64,000 bases of DNA from Cyanobium sp. FGCU52 (GTDB lineage: Bacteria > Cyanobacteriota > Cyanobacteriia > PCC-6307 > Cyanobiaceae), in NCBI GenBank assembly GCA_024958715.1, contig JANWUS010000058.1, positions 1 through 64,000 on the forward strand, given 5' to 3'. Below are positions 25,706 to 35,443 of the stretch, one piece after another (the first letter of the stretch is position 1; each line of letters begins with the position of its first letter). A program made the position numbers and the translations under genes. Below the pieces are notes generated by a model. That model worked only from the letters and a program-made list of their open reading frames with translations. It was not told where the DNA came from and searched no databases.

Positions 25706-26221
25706 TCAGGGCTCCAGCCAGCGGTCGCCGCCCGCGGCCCTCACCAGCGACCCCAGCTGCACCCCGGCGTCGTAGGCCGCCGCATGGAGTTGCTCCTGCT
25801 GCCAGGGGCTGAGGCCATCCCAGAAGGCATGGAAGAGATCGAGAGAGGCCTTGCCCACGCCGATCACCCCCAGAACGCCCAGAGGCAGGCTCAGCCAGGG
25901 GCAGACCAGCAGCAGCAGGGCGAGGGCCAGGCTCACGGCGCTGCCCTCCTTCACCGAGGACCACACCGTCCGCAGGATCAGGCGGCCCTGGGCTCCCCGC
26001 CCCAGTTCCCCCCGCCGCACCATCGCCTCGCTGCGCAGCCCGGTGAGCAGGGCCTGGTAGGCCGCGTACACCATCACCCCGGCCACGGTGGATTCCACAA
26101 GGAACCGGCGGGTGCTCAGCCCCACCGGCCCGCCGCTGAGCTCGAGCCCGGCCAGGCCGGCCAGCGGTGCCGCCTCGAGGCCGGCCTGGGGAACCCGGTA
26201 GGGATCACGTTCGCGGCTCAT
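25706..26221 (-). CDS. Conserved hypothetical membrane protein
   Basis: The 171-residue protein has hydrophobic segments near residues 42-65 (RFLVESTVAGVMVYAAYQALL) and 95-123 (VSLALALLLLVCPWLSLP and onward), between which lies a basic loop (RSEAMVRRGELGRG). I do not recognise a family. The gene is convergent with the 49-residue protein gene, the stops being only 3 bases apart, and divergent from the methyltransferase-ThiD gene. Confidence 0.6.
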   Translation of the reverse strand: MSRERDPYRVPQAGLEAAPLAGLAGLELSGGPVGLSTRRFLVESTVAGVMVYAAYQALLTGLRSEAMVRRGELGRGAQGRLILRTVWSSVKEGSAVSLALALLLLVCPWLSLPLGVLGVIGVGKASLDLFHAFWDGLSPWQQEQLHAAAYDAGVQLGSLVRAAGGDRWLEP

Positions 26222-26359
26222 GGCACCACTGCGATGGCAGCGATCTTCGCGCAGGTTTCCGTCCCGCACGAGGGGGGAATCCGCTCCCCCGCCATAGCCT
26301 GGGTGGGGGCGTGGTTTTGGGGCCCCCCTAGGGTGCGATCTGGCTGTTCTCCCCGCACG

Positions 26360-27850
26360 ATGGGCGATGCCGCGTTCTGGGATGGGCGCTACCGCTCCGG
26401 CGGCGATGGCTGGGAGCTCGGTCGCCCGGCGCCTCCCCTGGCCCGGTTCCTGGCCCACCACCCCCTGGCCCCCCGGCCACCGGGCCGGGTGCTGGTGCCC
26501 GGCTGCGGCCGGGGCCACGAGGCCCGCCTGCTGGCCGACCTTGGCTTCACGGTGGTGGGGCTCGATCTGAGCGGTGAAGCCCTGGCGGAGGCGCGACGCT
26601 GGCATGGCGAGGGCCATCCGCGCCTGCGCTGGTGCCAGGGCGACCTGCTCGATCCGCAGCAGAGGTCGGTCCTCGGGCTCAGCCCCTCCTCCTTCCAGGG
26701 GGTGGTGGAGCACACCTGCTTCTGCGCCATCGATCCGGGCCGCCGCACCGACTACCTGGCGGCGGCGGTGGAGCTGCTGGAGCCGGGGGGCTGGCTGCTG
26801 GGGCTGTTCTGGTGCCACGGCTCCCCCGGAGGTCCCCCCTGGGGTGGGGATCCCGACGCGATCGCGGCCCAGCTGCGGGCCGCTGGCCTGGAGCGGGAGA
26901 TCTGGCAGCCCGCCGAGGGCTCGGCCGTCGGACGTGACGGCAGCCCCCGCACCGATGAGTGGCTGGCGCTCTGGCGCAAGCCCCTGGGGGAGGATCCGCC
27001 GCCCCTGACGGCCCGTTCCCTTCGCCCGCCGATCGCCCTCAGCCTGGGGGGCAGTGATTCCGGTGGGGGGGCGGGCATCCAGGCCGATCTGCGCACCTTC
27101 GCCGCCTACGGGGTCCATGGCTGCACCGCCCTGAGCTGCGTCACCGCCCAGAACACCCTCGGGGTCACCCGGGTCGACGTGCTGCCGCCGGAGGCCCTCA
27201 CAGCCCAGGTGGCGGCCGTGGTGGCCGACCTGCCGCCGCGGGCCCTCAAGACCGGCATGCTGCCCAATCGGGCCCTGATCGAGGCGGCGGCGGCGGCCAT
27301 CGCCCCCCTCGACGCGTTCCGGCTGATCGATCCGGTGATGGTGTCGCGGGCGGGGGCGGTGCTGCTGGAGCCCGAGGCGATCAGCGCCATCGTTGAGCAC
27401 CTGCTGCCACTCGCCGACCTGATCACGCCCAACCGCCATGAGGCCGGCCTGCTCACGGGCCTGGCGGTGGAGGGTCCCGCCGACATGGAGCGGGCGGCGG
27501 AGCGGCTGGCGGCCCTGCTGCAGCAGCGGGCCGCCTCGCTGGGCCGGCCCGCCGGCGCGGTGCTGATCAAGGGGGGTGGTGTGGCGGCCTGCCGGGGCCG
27601 CGATCTCTTCTGGGACGCAAGCGGCCCCCGCTGGCTGGTGCGCCCGCCGGTGGACACCCCCCACACCCATGGCAGCGGCTGCACCCTCGGGGCCGCGATC
27701 ACGGCCGGCATCGCCCGCGGTCTGGCGCTGCCGGTGGCCCTGGTGGCGGCCAGGCAGTTCGTGGAAGGGGGCCTGCTCCATTCCCTGGCGATCGGCGGCG
27801 GCCAGGGGCCCCTCTGCCACTGGCATCGCCAGGCCGGGACACTCAGTTGA
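26360..27850 (+). CDS. thiD: TPMT-like methyltransferase fused to ThiD (HMP/HMP-P kinase)
   Basis: One uninterrupted 496-codon frame. Residues 1 to about 205 resemble thiopurine/halide-thiocyanate methyltransferases: [19 protein letters not shown] motif [19 protein letters not shown] and a CFCAIDP segment. From about residue 222 it is a full Thi[47 protein letters not shown] and [14 protein letters not shown]. ThiD phosphorylates hydroxymethylpyrimidine and its phosphate for thiamine synthesis. No ATG, GTG or TTG lies in frame between the domains, so the kinase is probably translated as part of the fusion; a CTG at 27005 is the only weak start candidate. I found no TPP riboswitch-like CTGAGA upstream. 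The last 8 bases overlap the convergent acyl-CoA synthetase gene. Confidence 0.8.
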   Translation: MGDAAFWDGRYRSGGDGWELGRPAPPLARFLAHHPLAPRPPGRVLVPGCGRGHEARLLADLGFTVVGLDLSGEALAEARRWHGEGHPRLRWCQGDLLDPQQRSVLGLSPSSFQGVVEHTCFCAIDPGRRTDYLAAAVELLEPGGWLLGLFWCHGSPGGPPWGGDPDAIAAQLRAAGLEREIWQPAEGSAVGRDGSPRTDEWLALWRKPLGEDPPPLTARSLRPPIALSLGGSDSGGGAGIQADLRTFAAYGVHGCTALSCVTAQNTLGVTRVDVLPPEALTAQVAAVVADLPPRALKTGMLPNRALIEAAAAAIAPLDAFRLIDPVMVSRAGAVLLEPEAISAIVEHLLPLADLITPNRHEAGLLTGLAVEGPADMERAAERLAALLQQRAASLGRPAGAVLIKGGGVAACRGRDLFWDASGPRWLVRPPVDTPHTHGSGCTLGAAITAGIARGLALPVALVAARQFVEGGLLHSLAIGGGQGPLCHWHRQAGTLS

Positions 27851-30617
27851 GGCGGATCTCGGCGGCCACCACGTCGGCGCGGGGTGTGAGCGTGAAGCCG
27901 AGCTTGCTGCACACCCGCTGCATCGCCCGGTTCTCGTGGAGGATCTCGGCGGTGACCCGCTCGAGGCCCTCGTCGCGGCCGATCTGCAGCAGCAGCCCCA
28001 GCAGCCTGGTGCCCAGGCCCTGGTGCTGCCAGGGGTCGCTCACCAGCATCGAGAACTCGGCAGCGGCCTCGCCGTGCACGCGGCTGAGCCGCCCCACCGC
28101 CAGCACGCTGTGGCTGCCGCCTGAAGGGTCGCGCCGGTCCACCACCAGGGCCATCTCACGGTCGTAGTCGGTGAAGCAGATGCGCGTCAGCCGCTCGTGG
28201 GTGGTGCGGCTGCTGAGGGTCATCAGGTGGAAGTAGCGCAGGTACACGCTCTGCTCCGAGAGCGTGCGGTGGAACTCAACGAGCAGCGGCTCGTCCTCCG
28301 GCCGGATCGGCCGGATCGTCACCGGCGAGCCGTCGCGCAGCGTCCAGGGCTGGACGTACTGGCGCGGATAGGGGCGGATCGCCGGGCGCGGCGCCGGGCA
28401 GATCGCCCCCTCGCTGGCCTGCAGGCGGATGCGGGCATCCAGCGCCACCAGGCCGTGGTCGGCGCCGACGGGCGCCACCAGCAGCGGGTTGATGTCGAGC
28501 TCGAGGATCGCCGGCTGCTCCAGCACCAGCTGCGCCACCCGCACAAGCACCTGCTCCAGCTCCTCCAGGTCCACCCCGGCCCGGCCCCGCACCCCCAGCA
28601 GGGCCCTGTGGATGCGGGTGCGTTCCATCAGCCGCCGCGCCAGGGTGGTGTTCAGCGGCGGCAGGGCCACGGCGGTGTCGCGGTGCACCTCCACCAGCCG
28701 GCCACCGGCCCCGAACAGCAGCACGGGCCCGAACTGGGGATCCATGCTGCTGCCCACGATCAGCTCGTAGGCCTCCTCCAGATCGAGCATCGGCTGCACC
28801 GTCACCCCGCCGAAGGCGGCCTCGCCGTGGTCGCGGCGGATGCGGAGGGCCAGCTCCTCGAACGCCTCAGCCACCGCCTCGCCGTCGCGCAGGTTCAGCT
28901 GAACGCCCCCCACCTCGGTCTTGTGGGTGAGCGACGACGACAGCAGCTTCACCACCACCGGCCAGCCGATCGCCTCGGCCGCCGCCACCGCCTCCGCCGC
29001 CGTGAGGGCGATGCGCGTCTCCACCACCGGGATGCCGTAGGCGGCCAGCACCTCCTTGGCCTCCGCCTCGTTCAGCAGCTCCCGTCCCGCTTCGGCGGCG
29101 GCGCTGACGATGCCGCTCACCCGCTGCCGATCCGGTGGCGGGCCGTCCTCGCTCTCCGGCAGCAGGGAGGGGGTCTCGTACAGGGCCCGCAGGTTGTCGC
29201 CGTAGCGCCACAGGGCCTCGAACAGGGCGGCGGCCCGGTCCGGGTAGCGGGTGGTGGCGATGCCGGCCTCGTTGAGCAGCCGCTCGCCCTCATCCACCTC
29301 CGCTCCCCCCATCCAGCTGGCCAGAACGGGTTTGCGGCTTTCGGCCGCCAGGCTCACCAGCCGCTGGGCGGTGGCGGTGGGATCGGTCATCGCCTGGGGC
29401 GTGAGCACCACCAGCAGCCCGTCGCTCTGGGGGTCGGCCAGGGCGGCGGCGATCGCCTGGCCGTAGCGCTCCGGATCGGCGTCGCCGAGAATGTCGATCG
29501 GGTTGCCCCGGCTCCAGTGGGGCGGGAGCGTGGCCTCGAGGGCCTCCCGCGTGGACGCCGACAGTTCGGCCAGCTGCCCGCCGCTGCGCACCAGGGCGTC
29601 GGTGGCCAGCACCCCCGGCCCGCCGGCGTTGGTGAGGATCGCCAGCCGGGGGCCGGCAGGCCGACGCCGTTGCTTGCTGAGCACCTCGGCCAGGTCGAAC
29701 AGCTCCTCGATGCCCTCCACCCGCAGCACGCCGCAGCGGCGGAAGGCCGCATCCAGCACGTCGTCGCTGCCGGTCAGGGCGCCGGTGTGGGAGGCCGCGG
29801 CGCGGGCGGCCTCGGCGGTGCGGCCGGCCTTGATCACCACGATCGGTTTGGTGAGCGCCACCTCCCGGGCGGCGGAGAGGAACGAGCGGGCATCGCCGAT
29901 CGATTCCATGTACAGCACGATGCTGTGGGTGTCCGGGTCGTCCCCCAGCCAGGTGATCAGGTCGCCCCAGCCCACATCGAGCATCGAGCCGATCGAGGCG
30001 AAGGCGCTGAAGCCCACGTTCTCCCGCAGGCTCCAGTCGAGCACCGCGGTGCAGATCGCCCCCGACTGACTGAGGAAGCCCACGTGGCCGGGAAGGGCCA
30101 TGGCGCCCGCGAAGGTGGCGTTGAGCCCGAGCCGCGGGTTCATCAGCCCCAGGCAGTTCGGACCCAGCAGCCGCAGACGGCTGCGGCGCAGGGTGTCGCG
30201 GAGGCGTGCCTCCAGGGCCAGCCCCTCGGCCCCCACCTCGCGGAAACCGGCGGAGAGCACGATCGCCGAGCGCACGCCGGCGGCGGCGCACTCCTCGATC
30301 AGATCCGGCACGGTGGCGGCCGGCGTGGCGATCACCGCCAGATCCACAGGCTCGGGGATGGCGCTCACCCCGGGGCAGGCTCGGATCCCCAGCACGCTGT
30401 GGTGGCGCGGGTTCACCGGGTAGACGGTGCCGCCGAAGGGCGAGCGGATCAGGTTCCAGAGCACCGTGCGGCCCACGCTCCCGTGCCGTTCGCTGGCCCC
30501 GATCACGGCGACGCTCGCCGGGGAGAACAGGGCGGCGAGCGGCTGGCGCTCGCTGCGCAGGATGTCGTAGGTGGGATCGGTGGCCGGGGCCGGCGGGGGC
30601 TTCGGCGCGGGATTCAT
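27843..30617 (-). CDS. Pat-like acyl-CoA synthetase (NDP-forming)/GNAT acetyltransferase
   Basis: The 924-residue protein has four parts: a CoA-binding domain (about 27-150, [15 protein letters not shown]), a succinyl-CoA-ligase-like domain with [16 protein letters not shown], an ATP-grasp domain (about 500-730, [21 protein letters not shown] and [10 protein letters not shown]) and a C-terminal GNAT domain (about 760-924, [13 protein letters not shown] and [14 protein letters not shown]). This is the Pat/YfiQ arrangement of lysine acetyltransferases that inactivate acetyl-CoA synthetase. In the enteric Pat proteins, as I recall, the catalytic His of the synthetase part is lost; here the His in SHTG is present, so synthetase activity may survive. 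A universal stress protein gene lies just upstream. Confidence 0.85.
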   Translation of the reverse strand: MNPAPKPPPAPATDPTYDILRSERQPLAALFSPASVAVIGASERHGSVGRTVLWNLIRSPFGGTVYPVNPRHHSVLGIRACPGVSAIPEPVDLAVIATPAATVPDLIEECAAAGVRSAIVLSAGFREVGAEGLALEARLRDTLRRSRLRLLGPNCLGLMNPRLGLNATFAGAMALPGHVGFLSQSGAICTAVLDWSLRENVGFSAFASIGSMLDVGWGDLITWLGDDPDTHSIVLYMESIGDARSFLSAAREVALTKPIVVIKAGRTAEAARAAASHTGALTGSDDVLDAAFRRCGVLRVEGIEELFDLAEVLSKQRRRPAGPRLAILTNAGGPGVLATDALVRSGGQLAELSASTREALEATLPPHWSRGNPIDILGDADPERYGQAIAAALADPQSDGLLVVLTPQAMTDPTATAQRLVSLAAESRKPVLASWMGGAEVDEGERLLNEAGIATTRYPDRAAALFEALWRYGDNLRALYETPSLLPESEDGPPPDRQRVSGIVSAAAEAGRELLNEAEAKEVLAAYGIPVVETRIALTAAEAVAAAEAIGWPVVVKLLSSSLTHKTEVGGVQLNLRDGEAVAEAFEELALRIRRDHGEAAFGGVTVQPMLDLEEAYELIVGSSMDPQFGPVLLFGAGGRLVEVHRDTAVALPPLNTTLARRLMERTRIHRALLGVRGRAGVDLEELEQVLVRVAQLVLEQPAILELDINPLLVAPVGADHGLVALDARIRLQASEGAICPAPRPAIRPYPRQYVQPWTLRDGSPVTIRPIRPEDEPLLVEFHRTLSEQSVYLRYFHLMTLSSRTTHERLTRICFTDYDREMALVVDRRDPSGGSHSVLAVGRLSRVHGEAAAEFSMLVSDPWQHQGLGTRLLGLLLQIGRDEGLERVTAEILHENRAMQRVCSKLGFTLTPRADVVAAEIRLN

Positions 30618-30675
30618 CGGCTTCCGCCCCCCGGGGGCGGCCCATCGGCTCCCCCAGCTAAGCGACGGCCGGGCG

Positions 30676-31128
30676 TCAGCGCACCACCAACACCGGGCAG
30701 GGTGCCTGAACCAGCACCCGCTGGGTCTCGCTGCCCAGCAGCAGGCCCCCCAGCCCACGCCGGCCGTGGGAGGCCATCACGATCAGATCGCAGCCCAGAC
30801 GCTCCGCGGCCGCGAGGATCTCCCGGTGCGGCAGGTCGCCACTCACCTGCTCCCGTGCCGCCGGCACACCCGCGGCGTCGGCGGCGGCCACGGCCTCGTT
30901 GAGGATCCGCTCCGATTCCTGCCGCGCGGCGATCGCCAGCCGATCGATGGCGGCGGCATCGAGCATCTCCCCCATCCCCAGCACCGACACCGGCACCCGC
31001 GGTTGAACGTGCAGGAAGGTGACCCGGGCCCCGAGGGCGGCGGCCAGGCCCAGGGCCCTCTCCACCGCCTGGTCGGAGCGCTCCGAACCGTCGCTGGGCA
31101 CCAGCAGATGCTGGAAGGGTTGGGCCAT
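30676..31128 (-). CDS. Universal stress protein (UspA family)
   Basis: The 150-residue single-domain protein begins [20 protein letters not shown] and ends with the ATP-binding signature [20 protein letters not shown] and PCPVLVV, i.e. G-2x-G-9x-G-S. It therefore belongs to the nucleotide-binding Usp class. It precedes the Pat-like gene by 58 bases in the same direction and may be cotranscribed. It is divergent from the Rieske gene across 99 bases. Confidence 0.9.
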   Translation of the reverse strand: MAQPFQHLLVPSDGSERSDQAVERALGLAAALGARVTFLHVQPRVPVSVLGMGEMLDAAAIDRLAIAARQESERILNEAVAAADAAGVPAAREQVSGDLPHREILAAAERLGCDLIVMASHGRRGLGGLLLGSETQRVLVQAPCPVLVVR

Positions 31129-31227
31129 GGCCGAACAGCGTGACGTCTCCAGCTTGGCCACGCTTCCGCGTCGGTGCTGCCGGTTCCGATCCGCGCCCGC
31201 CACCGCCCGGTGACCAGAATCGCCGCC

Positions 31228-32628
31228 ATGACCCTTTCCTCCTCTCCAGGCCTCGCCCCTGCACGGGCCGGCGATGCCGATGCGCCCGATGCCGCTTTCG
31301 CAGCCGAGACGGAGGACGACGGGGCCGAGGACTCCTGCTGGCGGCGCCACTGGTTTCCGGTGGCCTACCTGCGCGATCTCGACCGCCGCCGGCCCCAGCC
31401 GTTCACCCTGCTCGGCGAGGACCTGGTGCTGTGGTGGGACCGGCAGGGGGAGAGCTGGCAGGCCTTCAGCGATGTGTGCCCCCATCGCCTGGTTCCCCTC
31501 TCCCAGGGACGCATCAACGATGCGGGCGAACTCGAGTGCCCCTACCACGGCTGGACCTTCGCCGGCGATGGCCGCTGCACCGCCATCCCCCAGGCCGAGC
31601 CCGGCACCACACCCTCCGAGCGCCGCTCCCGCTGCCGTCGCCATGCCACGGCCCAGGCCCAGGGGCTGCTGTTCGTGTTCGCCGGCGAGCCCGAGGACGC
31701 GGCCGCCGTGGCCCTGCCCCTCGTGCCGGTGCTTGAGGAGGGGGACTGGCTGGTTCAGGACACCTTCCGGGATCTGCCGATGGATGCCCTCACCCTGCTG
31801 GAGAACGTGCTCGACGTGAGCCACGTTCCCTTCACCCACCACCGCACCGTGGGCCGGCGCGAGAACGCGAGCCCGGTGCAGGCCGAACTCACCGGCTTCG
31901 GTCCGGAGGGCTTCACGGCCGTCTGGCCGGAGGGCCCCCGCCGCGGCCGCCTCGGGTCGCAGTTCACCACTTTCCTGGCCCCGGGCCTGATGTGGCACGA
32001 CCTCACCGCCAAGGGCTTCGCCCGCATCCTCACCGTGGTGTATGCGGTGCCGATCCGCCGGGGCGAGTGCCGCCTGTTCGCCCGCTTCCCGTTCCGGTTC
32101 GAGTCGAAGCTGCCGGCGCTGCTGCTGCGCCTGCGGCCCCTGTGGCTGCAGCACATCGGCAATCACACCGTGCTCGAGGACGATCAGGTGTTCCTGCACT
32201 GGCAGGAGCGGGTGCTGGAACGGCGGGGCCGCAGCGGCTCCGCCGCCCGCGCCTTCCACCTGGCCACCACGGCGGATGTGTACGTGAAGGCCCTGCACGA
32301 CTGGGTGGTGGCCTACCAGGGGGACCCCTTCCCCGGCGAACCGCTGCCGCCCCGGCGCGAGCTCGCGGCGCTGATGGATCGCCACGACAGCCACACGCGC
32401 CACTGCCGGGCCTGCCGCGATGCCCTGGCCAGGATCCGCTTCTGGCGGCCCGCTCTGGCGGCGGTTCCCTGGCTGGCCCTGCTCGCCCTGCTGGTGTGGC
32501 CCGCTCCGGCGGTGCTGATCACCGTGCTCGCCGTGGCCCTGATCGCCGCCCTGGCCCACCGTCAGCTCGGCCGCTGGGAGCGTCAACTGCTCAGCGGCGA
32601 TGGCCATCCCCCCCGCAACCGCGACTGA
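31228..32628 (+). CDS. Rieske oxygenase, pheophorbide a oxygenase-like
   Basis: The 466-residue protein has a Rieske [2Fe-2S] site (Cys84 and His86 in CPHR, Cys104 and His107 in CPYHGW), then the mononuclear-iron motif ENVLDVSHVPFTHH, a PaO-type catalytic domain, a C-terminal CRAC (CxxC) pair and one or two membrane helices (WLALLALLVWPAPAVLITVLA). This order is that of the PaO/Tic55/ACD1 group of plants and cyanobacteria, where thioredoxin may act on the CxxC. The substrate could be a chlorophyll derivative or another pigment; it cannot be fixed from sequence. The hydrophobic tail suggests thylakoid or plasma-membrane attachment. Confidence 0.85.
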   Translation: MTLSSSPGLAPARAGDADAPDAAFAAETEDDGAEDSCWRRHWFPVAYLRDLDRRRPQPFTLLGEDLVLWWDRQGESWQAFSDVCPHRLVPLSQGRINDAGELECPYHGWTFAGDGRCTAIPQAEPGTTPSERRSRCRRHATAQAQGLLFVFAGEPEDAAAVALPLVPVLEEGDWLVQDTFRDLPMDALTLLENVLDVSHVPFTHHRTVGRRENASPVQAELTGFGPEGFTAVWPEGPRRGRLGSQFTTFLAPGLMWHDLTAKGFARILTVVYAVPIRRGECRLFARFPFRFESKLPALLLRLRPLWLQHIGNHTVLEDDQVFLHWQERVLERRGRSGSAARAFHLATTADVYVKALHDWVVAYQGDPFPGEPLPPRRELAALMDRHDSHTRHCRACRDALARIRFWRPALAAVPWLALLALLVWPAPAVLITVLAVALIAALAHRQLGRWERQLLSGDGHPPRNRD

Positions 32629-32638
32629 GGCCTGCGCC

Positions 32639-33304
32639 TCAGCCCGCCCGGCCCTGACCCTTCCACCCCGCCATATGGGAGGCGGCCCTGGAGGCCACCA
32701 GGGCCCGGGCCGCGGGCAGGGCCGGCTCGAGGCAGGAGGAGCTGAAGGGCGGCAGGGGGCGGCTGCGCAGCCAGGCTCCCCAGCGGAACTCGTGGAAGGG
32801 AATCAGGGGGGCCGGTTCGATCCGACCCTCCTTCTTCAGCTTCCATACCAGGCTGCGGTAGGGGTCATCCTGCAGGTCCGCCAGATGCGTCGGCAGGGCG
32901 GCCGGGGCCAGGGGCCCGAGTCCCCGGCCGTCGTACAGGTACAGCCAGCCGCGGCGCTCCAGTTCCGCCAGCACCACGTGCCGGTCGTCGCTCGCCACCT
33001 CGAGGGCCACGTAGCCCACCGCCATCGCCTGGGGGTCGAGTTCCACCAGTCCCCGCAGGCGGTGGTGGCGATCCACCATCCAGAGTTCACCGGCGGCGCT
33101 GCGCACCAGGGGTACGGGCTTGGTCTCCAGGTAGCGCAGCCGCTGCTCGGCGGATTCGCTGCTGAAATCCAGCTGCCGGCTCCTCACCTCGGCCAGCCCC
33201 ACGCACATCTGGGTGGGCTGCAGCCGGGCGATGGGCACCAGGAGGCGATCCCGGGAGGCATCGGGAGGCGGCAGGGGCTGATAGGGAGGAAGGCGCAGGC
33301 TCAT
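32639..33304 (-). CDS. ParB-like nuclease domain (ParBc_2) protein
   Basis: The 221-residue protein contains LLVPIARLQPTQMCVG, a KPVPLVRSAAGELWMVDRHHRLRGLVEL core and a C-terminal DDPYRSLVWKLKK and PFHEFRWGAWL region. The DRHHRL element is the signature of the ParB-like/sulfiredoxin-like fold of the ParBc_2 type. Stand-alone members are chromosomal and of unknown role; there is no helix-turn-helix for centromere binding. It is convergent with the Rieske gene (10-base gap). Confidence 0.75.
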   Translation of the reverse strand: MSLRLPPYQPLPPPDASRDRLLVPIARLQPTQMCVGLAEVRSRQLDFSSESAEQRLRYLETKPVPLVRSAAGELWMVDRHHRLRGLVELDPQAMAVGYVALEVASDDRHVVLAELERRGWLYLYDGRGLGPLAPAALPTHLADLQDDPYRSLVWKLKKEGRIEPAPLIPFHEFRWGAWLRSRPLPPFSSSCLEPALPAARALVASRAASHMAGWKGQGRAG

Positions 33305-33412
33305 GGCGGCCCTGGCAAGAGCTCCATCCTCCCGCTTCCCGCCGCACCCCGTGGGCGCCGGCGCCGGGGGCCAGGCGAGGCGGCGATAGTGTCGCTCCAG
33401 CCCCGATCCCCC

Positions 33413-34600
33413 ATGCGCAGCGATTCCGGCACTCCGGCTTCCCTCGGAACCAGCGGCCCCGATGGACCCCTCGGCGTGCTCGTCTGCGGTCACGGCAGCC
33501 GCAACCGACTTGCGGTGGGCGAGTTCGCCTCCCTGGCCGATCAGCTCAGGCAGGTGCTGGCGCCGGTTCCTGTGGCCCATGGCTACCTGGAGTTCGCCCG
33601 GCCGATCCTGCGGGACGGCCTCGAGGACCTGCGCCGGCAGGGCGTGCGCCACGTGCTGGCGGTGCCCGCGATGCTGTTCGCCGCCGGCCACGCCAAGAAC
33701 GACATCCCCTCGGTGCTGAACACCTGGGCGGCGGAGACCGGCATCCGGGTGGACTACGGCCGCGAGCTCGGCGTGGATCGCCAGATGATCCAGGCCGCCG
33801 GGGCCCGGATCCGCGCCTGCCTCGAGCAGGCCGATGCGGCCGCTGCCGCGGAGGGGCGATCTCCGGTGCCGGCGCACCAGACGCTGCTGGTGGTGGTGGG
33901 CCGCGGCTCCTCCGATCCCGATGCCAACAGCAATGTGGCCAAGGTGACGCGCATGCTGGTGGAGGGCTTCGGCTTCGGCTGGGGGGAGACGGTGTACTCC
34001 GGCGTCACCTTCCCGCTGGTGGAGCCCGGCCTGCGCCAGGTGATGCGACTGGGCTACCGGCGGGTGGTGGTCTTCCCCTACTTCCTGTTCTCCGGTGTGC
34101 TCGTGAGCCGGATCCGCGAGCACAGCCAGCGGGTGGCGGCCGATCACCCGGAGGTGGAGTTCCTCGCGGCCGGCTACCTGGGGGACCATCCGCTCGTGCT
34201 GGCCACCTTTGCCGAGCGGGTGGAGGAGATCCTGCGCGGCGACACGGCGATGAACTGCTCCCTCTGCAAGTACCGGGCCCAGGTGCTGGGCTTCGAGCAG
34301 GAGGTGGGCGCCCCCCAGCGCAGCCACCACCACCACGTGGAGGGGCTGGTGGAAAGCTGCACGCTGTGCGAGGCGGAGTGCACCGGCGCCTGCCAGCCCG
34401 ATGGGGTGCCGCTGCCGCTGGGTGAGGCCCGCAGCGAGGCCCACGGCCATGGCCATGACCACCACGGGCACGGCCATGACCACCACAGCCACGCTCATGA
34501 CCACGACCACGACCATGGGCATGGCCATGAGCACCATCCGCCCTATCCCCACGCCGACCACCCCCTCGGGCCGCGCACCCTGCGCCGGGGAGATGGCTGA
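33413..34600 (+). CDS. cbiX: CbiX-type sirohydrochlorin chelatase with His-rich tail
   Basis: The 395-residue protein has two CbiX half-domains: LVCGHGSRNRLAVGEF with LAVPAMLFAAGHAKNDIP, and VVVGRGSSDPDANSN with VVVFPYFLFSGVL. These enzymes insert cobalt (B12 route) or iron (siroheme) into sirohydrochlorin. After residue 275 come Cys motifs CSLC, CTLCEAEC and GACQ, then a tail of alternating His, Gly and Asp (about 345-385, encoded at 34439-34545) that could store or deliver metal. No other cobalamin gene lies nearby, so cobalt versus iron cannot be settled; the His tail favours cobalt. Confidence 0.85.
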   Translation: MRSDSGTPASLGTSGPDGPLGVLVCGHGSRNRLAVGEFASLADQLRQVLAPVPVAHGYLEFARPILRDGLEDLRRQGVRHVLAVPAMLFAAGHAKNDIPSVLNTWAAETGIRVDYGRELGVDRQMIQAAGARIRACLEQADAAAAAEGRSPVPAHQTLLVVVGRGSSDPDANSNVAKVTRMLVEGFGFGWGETVYSGVTFPLVEPGLRQVMRLGYRRVVVFPYFLFSGVLVSRIREHSQRVAADHPEVEFLAAGYLGDHPLVLATFAERVEEILRGDTAMNCSLCKYRAQVLGFEQEVGAPQRSHHHHVEGLVESCTLCEAECTGACQPDGVPLPLGEARSEAHGHGHDHHGHGHDHHSHAHDHDHDHGHGHEHHPPYPHADHPLGPRTLRRGDG

Positions 34601-34987
34601 AGGGATCTTGTCGAAAGACAACGCAACAGCAATCGGGAGAAAAACGGTGGCTCCCGAACCCCTCATGCGACTCATCCAGGGTTGGATCTCGCGAGACTCT
34701 GCCTGATCAGGTTTTCTGATCGGATCCCGGATTCCCCACGGAAATGAGGTTTTCCCCAGGTTGCGGCGGTGTTTTCCCCAGGTTGCGGCGGGATCGGGTC
34801 ACGCGCTTCGTGCGTCTGGGGAAAGCGTCGGATTGCTCATTTCGCTCTTGACGGGATGCGTGCTGATGCATTTCCGCCGCAGACCGGGAGCGCTCAACCC
34901 CACAGCCTGCCGCTCCCACGGGCTGTCTCATCCCCAGGCCGCTGGACGCGCCGCGTCCCGACTCCCTTTGACGCCGGGGGATGGCCT
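34601..34987. other. Non-coding gap with a short tandem repeat
   Basis: The 387 bases between cbiX and the DUF2811 gene are less GC-biased in parts than the coding sequence. They hold a two-copy tandem repeat (34749-34791). Open frames starting at 34769 and 34856 read into the DUF2811 gene but give low-quality sequence before 34988. I see no tRNA, riboswitch or clear promoter. Confidence 0.5.
34749..34791. repeat. Two-copy direct repeat, period 22
   Basis: A 21-base unit, beginning gttttccccagg and ending ttgcggcgg, occurs at 34749-34769 and again at 34771-34791, identical in both copies. It could be a regulatory site duplicated by slippage, or simply a local duplication. Confidence 0.75.
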
Positions 34988-35257
34988 GTGGCGTACTGGC
35001 ACCGCCAACGACATCCGCCGCCGTATCCCGTGGATCTGTTCCGTGACCCCACCCCCGTCGGGGAAAGCAGCATCAGCCTCGAGGCGGAGGTGCCCGAAGT
35101 GCTGTTCGAGGGGATGCGCGACTTCCTGCGGCTGCACCCCCAGTGGGATCAGTACAGCGTGATCACCTCCGCCCTGGCCGGGTTCCTGTTTCAGAACGGC
35201 TGCAGTGATCGGTCGGTGACCCAGCACTATCTCGACGGCCTGTTCCTGCAGCGTTGA
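34988..35257 (+). CDS. DUF2811 family protein
   Basis: The conserved part reads SISLEAEVPEVLFEGMRDFL, followed by a WDQYSVITSALAGFLFQNG segment and VTQHYLDGLFLQ, which matches DUF2811, a small cyanobacterial family. From the GTG at 34988 the product is 89 residues. Upstream starts (ATG 34856 or 34769) would add Ser/Arg/Pro-rich sequence that looks non-coding. Function unknown. A hairpin terminator follows. Confidence 0.7.
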   Translation: MAYWHRQRHPPPYPVDLFRDPTPVGESSISLEAEVPEVLFEGMRDFLRLHPQWDQYSVITSALAGFLFQNGCSDRSVTQHYLDGLFLQR

Positions 35258-35286
35258 GGTTCCGGGGGCCAGGGGAACGCGGCATG

Positions 35287-35322
35287 AAAAAGGCGAGGGT
35301 GCCAACCCTCGCCCAGCGTTTT
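35287..35322. terminator. Bidirectional intrinsic terminator
   Basis: Nine-base perfect arms (35292-35300 and 35305-35313) with a four-base loop. Five A precede the stem and four T follow it after a short gap, so it can stop transcription of DUF2811 on the plus strand and of the GMC oxidoreductase on the minus strand. Confidence 0.8.
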
Positions 35323-35443
35323 CTCCCTTGCCCGACCCATTGGGATAGGTCGCCCCGCCATTGTGCGGAGAGCCCCGGGGCCCAACTGTGGTCACCGACA
35401 CCAGCGGCCCGCTCCCGTGTTCAACTGCTGACCCCCGAGGCCA

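Noticed and set aside
26222-26359. Possible TPP riboswitch upstream of the thiD fusion
   Set aside because: No CTGAGA-type core or matching helices; only G/C-run hairpins are present.
30618-30758. N-terminal extension of the Pat-like protein
   Set aside because: It would overlap the Usp gene and its residues do not resemble the family; the ATG at 30617 starts the normal protein.
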